Source: Polynucleobacter sp. UK-Kesae-W10 | GTDB lineage: Bacteria; Pseudomonadota; Gammaproteobacteria; Burkholderiales; Burkholderiaceae | Assembly (NCBI RefSeq): GCF_018881575.1 | Contig: NZ_JACVQB010000002.1 | Span: 1-64,000, forward strand | Direction: 5' to 3' | Length of the DNA stretch: 64,000 nucleotides | In this document: positions 57,856-64,000 of the stretch, piece after piece | How positions within the stretch are numbered: position 1 is the first letter of the stretch | Layout: each line of letters starts with the position of its first letter | Made by a program: the position numbers and the translations under genes | Notes under the pieces: model-generated | The model's input: only the letters and a program-made list of their open reading frames with translations | Database searches by the model: none | What the model was told of the DNA's origin: nothing

Positions 57856-58075
57856 GGGGTGGTAATCCAGGTCAATTTTGAGGGGTTTAAGCCCGAATTT
57901 CCTTGGTCGGCTGGAAGGCTATTAACGGGGGTCCCAAGGCGTATGAGTCGCATGGGAATATGATAGTAGATTCCCCGGGAAGATTAAAATTAAGCCTGTA
58001 TTCCAGATGGCAAAATCCCGTATGGATGCCCTTTTCAGCAACTCTCAATTTAAGTGAAATAGTCAGTTCCGTCTT

Positions 58076-61000
58076 ATGGCATTACCCCGCTTCGTTCACC
58101 TCCGCGTTCATTCCGAATTTTCAATTACGGATGGAGTAGTGCGAATTGATGATGCGGTGGCAGCTGCTGCTAAAGATGAGATGGGTGCCTTAGCGCTGAC
58201 AGACTTGAGTAATTTATTTGGTCTAGTGCGGTTTTACACCGCAGCCCGTGCAGGAGGCATTAAACCCATTGCAGGTGCTGATGTTTGGGTAAGTAATCCA
58301 CAGGATCCCGATCAGCCACATCGTCTTTTATTACTAGTTCAGAATCATTCTGGCTACCTCAACCTCTGCGAATTGCTCAGCAGGGCTTCCTTAGATAATC
58401 AATCACGTGGCCGTGCTGAAGTGGACTCTGCCTGGTTTAGTGAGCCCGCAGCAAAAGCGGAAGATAAGAAGGCGAAAAAAACACTCTCTCATGGTTTGAT
58501 CGCATTATCCGGAGGGCGCTTTGGAGAGGTCGGCGCCGCCTTATTGGCAGGCCAAGAGGATCAAGCAAAAATAGTTGCGCGGCGCTATGAAAAGCTATTC
58601 CCACAATCCTTCTATATTGAGGTTCAGCGCGGTGGCCACCCTCAGGATGAACAACAGCTCCAACTGGCATGTCATCTTGCGAGCGAGTTAGATTTACCGG
58701 TAGTAGCAACCCATCCCGTGCAGTTTATGCAAAGAAGCGATTTCACGGCGCATGAAGCGCGCGTGTGTATTGCTGAAGGTGAGTTACTTGGTAACCCCCG
58801 TCGACAAAAGAAATTCAATGAAGAGCAATACTTCTTAACGCAAGAGGAGATGGAGAGGCGTTTTGCAGATTTGCCGGCGGCATTAGCAAACTCGGTTGAA
58901 ATTGCCAAGCGCTGTAACTTATCTCTTGTCTTGGGTCAGCCGCGTTTGCCCGATTTTCCGACGCCGCCCGGTATTACGCTCGACGACTATTTGCTGCAAC
59001 AATCTCAGATTGGTTTAGAGCGTCATATGGCACGCAACTTCCCTGATCCGGAGGAGCGCGCTAAAGAAATGCCGCGCTATCAAGATCGCTTGGTATTTGA
59101 GGTCAAAACTATTTCTCAGATGGGTTTTCCGGGCTACTTCTTGATCGTGGCGGACTTCATCAACTGGGCAAAAAACAATGGTGTTCCGGTGGGTCCTGGC
59201 CGTGGATCTGGTGCGGGCTCTTTAGTGGCGTACTCTTTAGGCATTACAGACCTAGATCCACTGCGTTACAACTTGCTCTTTGAGCGCTTTCTCAATCCAG
59301 AGCGGGTATCGATGCCCGACTTTGATATCGACTTCTGCCAGCACGGTCGTGACCGTGTCATTCAGTACGTTAAAGATAAGTACGGCAAAGATGCGGTGAG
59401 TCAGATCGCCACCTTTGGAACCATGGCGGCGAGAGCTGCGATTCGTGACGTTGGTCGGGTACTCGAGCAGGGTTATAACTTTGTTGATGGCATCGCTAAG
59501 CTAGTGCCAAATAAGCCAGGTCAATACATGACGATTGAAATGGCGAAAAAGGAAGAAAAACAATTAGCAGAGCGCGAAAAGAATGAAGATGAAGTACGTC
59601 AACTTCTCTCCTTGGCTCAGCAATTGGAGGGCATGACTCGTAACGTAGGCATGCATGCTGGGGGCGTATTGATTGCTCCAGGCCGTCTAACGGATTTTTG
59701 TCCGCTGTATACCCAAGAGAGCAAAGATCAAGACAGTAGCTCAGTCATTAGTCAGTTTGATAAAGACGATGTAGAGGCAATTGGCCTGGTGAAGTTTGAC
59801 TTCTTGGGTCTGACTACGCTAACGATTCTGGCAGCAGCAGAGCGCTGGATTAAAGCCTTACATGCAGATCGCAAGGATTGGAATATAGGCGAGATTCCGC
59901 TGGATGACGAGAAGGCTTTTGAGGTTCTCAAGCGCGCGAATACCGTTGCGGTATTTCAGCTAGAAAGTCGCGGCATGCAGGGCATGCTGCGCGAAGCAAA
60001 GCCCGACCGCTTTGAAGACATTATTGCTCTGGTGGCTTTATATCGTCCGGGTCCAATGGACCTGATTCCAGACTTTATTGAGCGTAAGCATGGCCGTCAA
60101 AAAGTAGAGTATCCCGATCCGCGGATTGAGCCCGTTCTGCGCGAAACCTACGGCATCATGGTCTATCAAGAGCAGGTGATGCAGATGGCCCAGATGATTG
60201 GGGGATACTCATTAGGTGGCGCAGATATGCTGCGCCGCGCGATGGGTAAGAAAAAGCCTGAAGAAATGGCGCAGCATCGCAAAATCTTTAGTGATGGTGC
60301 AAAAGCTGGCGGTATCACAGAAGCCAAAGCGAATGAAATCTACGATTTGATGGAACGCTTTGCGGGCTATGGATTTAATAAATCCCATGCTGCTGCCTAT
60401 GCACTCTTAGCCTACCAAACTGCTTGGTTAAAGGCTTACTATCCCGCTGAATTTATGGCAGCCAACTTATCGCTCGCGATGGATGACACCGATAAGGTGA
60501 AGATTCTGTATGACGATTGCTTGGCCAACCAAATTCGGGTTTTCTCGCCTGATATTAATACCGGGGTGTATGAGTTCACCCCATTGCGTGCGCCAGATGC
60601 TGCGCCCGACTCTCCAATCAGTCATGTTCGCTATGGTTTAGGGGCCGTGCGGGGAACTGGCGAAGCGGCAATTGAGGCAATTGTTAAGGCGCGTGAAGCT
60701 GGTGGCCCATTTAAAGATTTATTCGACTTTTGCGCACGGGTAGATCGCCGTCAGGTTAATCGACGTGCAATCGAGGCGCTGATGAGGGCTGGGGCATTTG
60801 ACAGCTTGTATCGGGATTCGGTTGCGGCAGGCGGAAATCTATATGACATTCGCTCCACTTTGCTAGCATCCTTGGCAAGAGCAATTGAGGCTGCTGAGCA
60901 GGCTGAGGCCTCCATTCATCAGGTGAGCTTATTTGAAGTGGCTGGTGAAGAGCATCGTCATTTGCCTGAGCTCGTTCGCGAGCCAGTATGGTCAGAGAAA

Positions 61001-61684
61001 AAACGCCTCCAAGAAGAGAAGACTGCTCTGGGTCTATGCTTAACTGGCCATATGTTTGATGCCTACCGTGAGGAGGCATCACATTTCATTCGTCAGCCAT
61101 TAGCAAAGATCACAGAAGGCAAAGATCAGCTCATCGCTGGCATCATTACTTCCGCACGCATGCTTACTGGTCAGCGCGGCCGTATGATGATCGCAACTAT
61201 CGATGATGGCACTGCTGCACTAGAAATCACCTTGTATAGCGAGGTATATGAGCCCAACCGCTCTTGGTTAAAAGAGGATGAGCTGTTGATTGCGAAGGTC
61301 AATGTCACGCCAGACAAATTTTCTGGTGGCATGCGCATTGTCTCTGAGGCGGTGATGGATATTACTGGCGCGCGCATGCGCTTTGCCCGCAATATTCATG
61401 TCAATCTTGACCCAGCGGTAGATGTTCGTATGCTCCGTACACAAATTAACCCTTATCTCATGTCTAATCGCGTACGCGATCCAAAATTCGGCGCACCACC
61501 ATCCAGTGCTAATGATGGCGTCAAGGGCTTGATGTTGACAGCTGCTGTTACTACGAGTGGCGGAGCTTGTTTGGTGCAATTTCCGGAAGAGATGCGTATC
61601 TACCCAGATGATGCTTGTTTGCATAGCTTGCATCAATTGCTGCCAAGCAAGCAGGGAAGCGCTGTAGAAGTTCAGTACCACTAG
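58076..61684 (+). CDS. dnaE: DNA polymerase III alpha subunit
   Basis: This 1202-residue replicative polymerase has an N-terminal PHP domain (about residues 5-290, starting LPRFVHLRVHSEFSITDGV). The PolIII core has PGRGSGAGSLVAYSLGITDL, the catalytic Asp pair in PDFDIDFCQHGRD (about 420-432) and the third Asp in VKFDFLGLTTLT. A beta-binding QvSLF-like motif, QVSLFEV, lies near residue 950. An OB-fold follows, then the C-terminal tau-binding region. Its last codons overlap the convergent GT9 gene by 4 nt. Confidence 0.97.
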   Translation: MALPRFVHLRVHSEFSITDGVVRIDDAVAAAAKDEMGALALTDLSNLFGLVRFYTAARAGGIKPIAGADVWVSNPQDPDQPHRLLLLVQNHSGYLNLCELLSRASLDNQSRGRAEVDSAWFSEPAAKAEDKKAKKTLSHGLIALSGGRFGEVGAALLAGQEDQAKIVARRYEKLFPQSFYIEVQRGGHPQDEQQLQLACHLASELDLPVVATHPVQFMQRSDFTAHEARVCIAEGELLGNPRRQKKFNEEQYFLTQEEMERRFADLPAALANSVEIAKRCNLSLVLGQPRLPDFPTPPGITLDDYLLQQSQIGLERHMARNFPDPEERAKEMPRYQDRLVFEVKTISQMGFPGYFLIVADFINWAKNNGVPVGPGRGSGAGSLVAYSLGITDLDPLRYNLLFERFLNPERVSMPDFDIDFCQHGRDRVIQYVKDKYGKDAVSQIATFGTMAARAAIRDVGRVLEQGYNFVDGIAKLVPNKPGQYMTIEMAKKEEKQLAEREKNEDEVRQLLSLAQQLEGMTRNVGMHAGGVLIAPGRLTDFCPLYTQESKDQDSSSVISQFDKDDVEAIGLVKFDFLGLTTLTILAAAERWIKALHADRKDWNIGEIPLDDEKAFEVLKRANTVAVFQLESRGMQGMLREAKPDRFEDIIALVALYRPGPMDLIPDFIERKHGRQKVEYPDPRIEPVLRETYGIMVYQEQVMQMAQMIGGYSLGGADMLRRAMGKKKPEEMAQHRKIFSDGAKAGGITEAKANEIYDLMERFAGYGFNKSHAAAYALLAYQTAWLKAYYPAEFMAANLSLAMDDTDKVKILYDDCLANQIRVFSPDINTGVYEFTPLRAPDAAPDSPISHVRYGLGAVRGTGEAAIEAIVKAREAGGPFKDLFDFCARVDRRQVNRRAIEALMRAGAFDSLYRDSVAAGGNLYDIRSTLLASLARAIEAAEQAEASIHQVSLFEVAGEEHRHLPELVREPVWSEKKRLQEEKTALGLCLTGHMFDAYREEASHFIRQPLAKITEGKDQLIAGIITSARMLTGQRGRMMIATIDDGTAALEITLYSEVYEPNRSWLKEDELLIAKVNVTPDKFSGGMRIVSEAVMDITGARMRFARNIHVNLDPAVDVRMLRTQINPYLMSNRVRDPKFGAPPSSANDGVKGLMLTAAVTTSGGACLVQFPEEMRIYPDDACLHSLHQLLPSKQGSAVEVQYH

Positions 61685-62823
61685 GTACTAGAGAGCACTT
61701 TCTCTACCGCCTCTATCACTTGGGTGGGTTCCAGTAAATCTAAGCATTCACTATGACTATCGGCGTGATCTAAGCATCCCGCTTTGCGACAAGGTACGCA
61801 TTCTCCTGGCCCTTGTAGGATCGTGACCTTGCCCACAGTTTGATGGCGTGCACGCAATTGATAAGGCTGCTGTCCTACAAAGCCATTTGGCCATGGCCCA
61901 AAATTCGTGGGCGGTGTTGCGCCAAAGAGGGTGATGGTTGGGGTATTACAAGCGGCTGCTAAATGCGTGATGGAGGTATCCACGCCAATATAGAGCGAAG
62001 CCCCACGCAATAGTGACCCAGCTTGGGGAATGGATAGCTTGCCAGCTGTATCGAGTACTTTGCTACGAACCGCATCATCGAGTAAAGACAAGATATCTTG
62101 GTTTAACTCCAAGTCTTGCTTTGCTGCAGAGGCGCTGAGCACCACCTGGAAGCCACGCTGTACAAGATTGCTAATGAGGGCTTGCCAGTGCGCAAGTGGC
62201 CAGCGCTTATACGCTGTTAGTGGACCTGGATGAATGACGACATAAGGTTGCGTTAAGGCGCTGGCAATCACTGGTGTAAGCGGCTCGCCAATTGGAGGGG
62301 TGACCTCAATCGGTTTTGAAAATAATGCCTGTGGATTTTTGAAGAACACCTCTAAGAGGCGCAATTTTTCTGCAATCACGTGCTGAGCAAAATAATCGAC
62401 ATCAACTGTATGCATGGAAATCCATTTTTTCCAGGCATTTTGTTTGTCTGCTTTGCTATGACCCTTACCCTGCGGGTGTCCGCCTAATACGCCAACGCGC
62501 CTAAAGGCCGCAATCAGACTATACAAATAAGCGCGGTCACTTGGTTGGGTGACAAAAGCGAGGTCATAGCGTTGAAACAGGCGATTGAATAGCGATAGAT
62601 ATTCGCCGAACTTGGGTCGATCTGAGCTTTCAATTATTTGGGCGATGTCCGGATTGCCCTTGAGCATATCGAGCTTTCCCTTGTAGCCTAAAAAATGAAA
62701 TTCTGCATCCGGCCACAATTCTCGGGCCTTGCTAATCAAGGGGGTGGTCACTAAGACGTCACCAATTTGCCGAGTGGCAATAAACAATACTTTTTTAGGC
62801 TTTAAAGAAGAGAACGCTTTCAT
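61681..62823 (-). CDS. Glycosyltransferase family 9 (heptosyltransferase-like)
   Basis: This 380-residue LPS-type transferase has GT9 features: KKVLFIATRQIGDVLVTTPL (about residues 10-29), YVVIHPGPLTAYKRWPLAHW, and GASLYIGVDTSITHLAAACN with TPTITLFGATPP. Near the C-terminus are four Cys (GECVPCRKAGCLDHAD and a later Cys), a pattern seen in several GT9 proteins. It is followed on the minus strand by dnaE's convergent end and preceded by a GT2 gene, indicating an LPS-core cluster. Confidence 0.9.
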   Translation of the reverse strand: MKAFSSLKPKKVLFIATRQIGDVLVTTPLISKARELWPDAEFHFLGYKGKLDMLKGNPDIAQIIESSDRPKFGEYLSLFNRLFQRYDLAFVTQPSDRAYLYSLIAAFRRVGVLGGHPQGKGHSKADKQNAWKKWISMHTVDVDYFAQHVIAEKLRLLEVFFKNPQALFSKPIEVTPPIGEPLTPVIASALTQPYVVIHPGPLTAYKRWPLAHWQALISNLVQRGFQVVLSASAAKQDLELNQDILSLLDDAVRSKVLDTAGKLSIPQAGSLLRGASLYIGVDTSITHLAAACNTPTITLFGATPPTNFGPWPNGFVGQQPYQLRARHQTVGKVTILQGPGECVPCRKAGCLDHADSHSECLDLLEPTQVIEAVEKVLSST

Positions 62824-62829
62824 GATGCT

Positions 62830-63609
62830 TTACATTGCCTTAGCCAAAATCTTTTCTCGTACACGACGGGCATTTTCGGCAGCATTGCTTTGATCGTGGA
62901 TTTTGTGGAAAAGGTGAAAGACCTCTGTGGCCCATGAGCCAGACTTACGTTGAATACCGTGGCGCTGCAAGCGAAAGACAAAATCGGCATCTTCATGCCC
63001 CCAGCCCGTCATGGTTTCATCAAATCCCTCAATCATCTGGGCATCCGATTTCCAGCAGGCCATATTGCAACCTTTAATGCGTCGCCAAACAAACTTTTTG
63101 TAATCACGCCATGAGCCATTGCCCAGTTTGATTTTGATAGGCCAGTACTTATTGATGCCGCCACGAATGCGCTCTCTCAAAAGGCTAGCGTCAAATCGGG
63201 CGAAGTCCCAATGGGGCCATGTGAAGAGTTCATGTGTCAAAGTTTCATTTAGGAGCACTCTGCTGCCGGTGACGAGGTAATTTTTTTGCGCTAGTGCGCG
63301 GTGTTGCGCTACAAAATCTGGCTGAACAATGCAATCGCCATCGAGAAAAATAAGATAGTCCCCTTGAGTGCTAGCAATTGCTTGATTCAAAATTTTAGTT
63401 TTCCGAAATCCTTGGTCATCTTGCCAAAGGTGGGTGATGGCAATTGGGTGGGTAGCACGAATGTGCTCGATGAGTTCTTTGGTTTGCTTAGTAGATCCAT
63501 CATCCGCAATAATGATTTCAAAATCACGGTCAGTTTGTGTGGCGAGAGACTCTAGAGAAAGCTTTAGCGCTTGTGGCCAGTTATAGGTGGCCAACAAAAT
63601 CGAAATCAT
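62830..63609 (-). CDS. Glycosyltransferase family 2
   Basis: This 259-residue GT-A enzyme starts ISILLATYNWPQALKLSLES, with DFEIIIADDGSTKQT (nucleotide-sugar Asp) and DYLIFLDGDCIVQPDF, giving the DxD metal site at about residues 90-97. A later MTGWGHEDADFVFRLQRHG supplies the catalytic ED motif. It overlaps the upstream transferase gene by 4 nt. It probably adds a sugar to the LPS core; donor and acceptor are unknown. Confidence 0.92.
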   Translation of the reverse strand: MISILLATYNWPQALKLSLESLATQTDRDFEIIIADDGSTKQTKELIEHIRATHPIAITHLWQDDQGFRKTKILNQAIASTQGDYLIFLDGDCIVQPDFVAQHRALAQKNYLVTGSRVLLNETLTHELFTWPHWDFARFDASLLRERIRGGINKYWPIKIKLGNGSWRDYKKFVWRRIKGCNMACWKSDAQMIEGFDETMTGWGHEDADFVFRLQRHGIQRKSGSWATEVFHLFHKIHDQSNAAENARRVREKILAKAM

Positions 63610-64000
63610 TTACGCACTTCCTGATTGAGGTGCCACAGCTTGATATAGCGATAGTAAGTGCCTTGACCATTGGAGATGGCTAGGGCAAATCCTTGTGGAC
63701 CATCTAAAAATCCTGCTCGCAAGATGTAGGTTCGAAAAAAGGCCCAGGCGCCATGTATTACCGCTTTGAAGGGGCTACTGTTTTTGCCTTTAGCAAACGC
63801 TTGCTGTGCAGATGCCGTTGAGTAACGATCTAATTTCTGGAGCACTTGGGAGTAATTCATAAAGCTGTAATGCAGCATCGGATTTTCGAGTTTAGCAACC
63901 GGACCCTGGGGAATCAGTCGCTCGTGCACTAAGTCATCCGAGAAGCGTGCAGTCCCGCGTTTAAAAAGACGGTCAACGTAATCGGGGCTCCAGCCAGAAT
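63606..64000 (-). CDS. LPS-core glycosyltransferase family 2, C-terminal part (partial)
   Basis: The minus-strand frame stays open to the window edge, so only the C-terminal 131 residues are visible. A GTG at 63929 is internal, not a start. The visible part has the WaaE/KdtX-type tail: SPDYVDRLFKRGTARFSDDL, then VHERL and a membrane-associated segment AVIHGAWAFFRTYILRAGFLDG. Members add heptose or glucose to LPS core. The nucleotide-sugar domain lies outside the window. Confidence 0.8.
   Translation of the reverse strand, partial: SGWSPDYVDRLFKRGTARFSDDLVHERLIPQGPVAKLENPMLHYSFMNYSQVLQKLDRYSTASAQQAFAKGKNSSPFKAVIHGAWAFFRTYILRAGFLDGPQGFALAISNGQGTYYRYIKLWHLNQEVRK

Noticed and set aside
57903..58139. 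78-codon plus-strand frame upstream of dnaE
   Set aside because: It overlaps the start of dnaE in another frame, has no ribosome site and lies in the divergent promoter region; not coding.

Overview
The window is bacterial chromosome, most consistent with a betaproteobacterium of the Burkholderiaceae and probably Polynucleobacter-like. This is an inference from gene order (rpsP-rimM-trmD-rplS, then a Nudix hydrolase, a CobD/CbiB-like protein, rsgA, an M48 peptidase and orn), moderate GC content, and tightly packed or overlapping genes. There is no rRNA, CRISPR array, insertion sequence or integrase. The only complete tRNA is tRNA-Lys(UUU).

Layout. 1-2.1 kb: the tail of a CHAT-domain protein followed by three tightly packed genes of unknown role (exported protein, zinc-ribbon membrane protein, alpha/beta hydrolase). 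2.2-5.9 kb: a helix-hairpin-helix protein, cysM, a lytic transglycosylase and a histone-deacetylase-fold hydrolase. 5.9-11.2 kb: an acyl-oxidation block (acyl-CoA ligase, etfB, etfA, DmdC-type acyl-CoA dehydrogenase). 11.2-19.3 kb: two small envelope genes, the ribosomal/tRNA-modification operon, and rsgA, M48 peptidase and orn. 19.3-28.1 kb: mog, pmbA, a solitary TRAP binding protein, an unusual Nramp-like transporter, a TSUP permease, a carboxylesterase, three small orphan genes, a CitE-like lyase and a nitroreductase. 28.2-32.8 kb: DUF485-actP (acetate uptake), convergent with a DnaQ-like exonuclease and a cNMP/CBS/DUF294 protein.

32.8-43.8 kb looks accessory: a hybrid histidine kinase and NarL-type response regulator in one operon with a beta-barrel protein, small exported proteins, an ArsR-fold regulator, a DUF2252 protein, an autotransporter, and a small lipoprotein gene between tRNA-Lys and a decayed copy of its 3' half. 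The intergenic regions on both sides of the two-component operon carry five copies of an 18-bp dyad (CTA-N2-ACT-N2-AGT-N2-TAG). Three of the copies have an FNR-type box nearby. The best box sits exactly where a class II FNR site should be relative to a good -10, and this would drive a roughly 70-nt transcript ending in a strong terminator. I propose an oxygen-responsive regulon containing a candidate FNR-dependent small RNA and a 53-residue exported peptide. This is the most novel-looking part of the window.

43.8-64 kb returns to core functions: amiC, tsaE, queG, azlCD, a likely 2-hydroxyacid/glyoxylate module (GntR regulator, FAD/Fe-S dehydrogenase, serine-glyoxylate-type aminotransferase, GlcG-like protein) with perfect GntR-type palindromes between the divergent genes, an RhlE-like helicase, gluQ, a TPR-glycosyltransferase, dnaE, and an LPS glycosyltransferase cluster that runs off the right edge.
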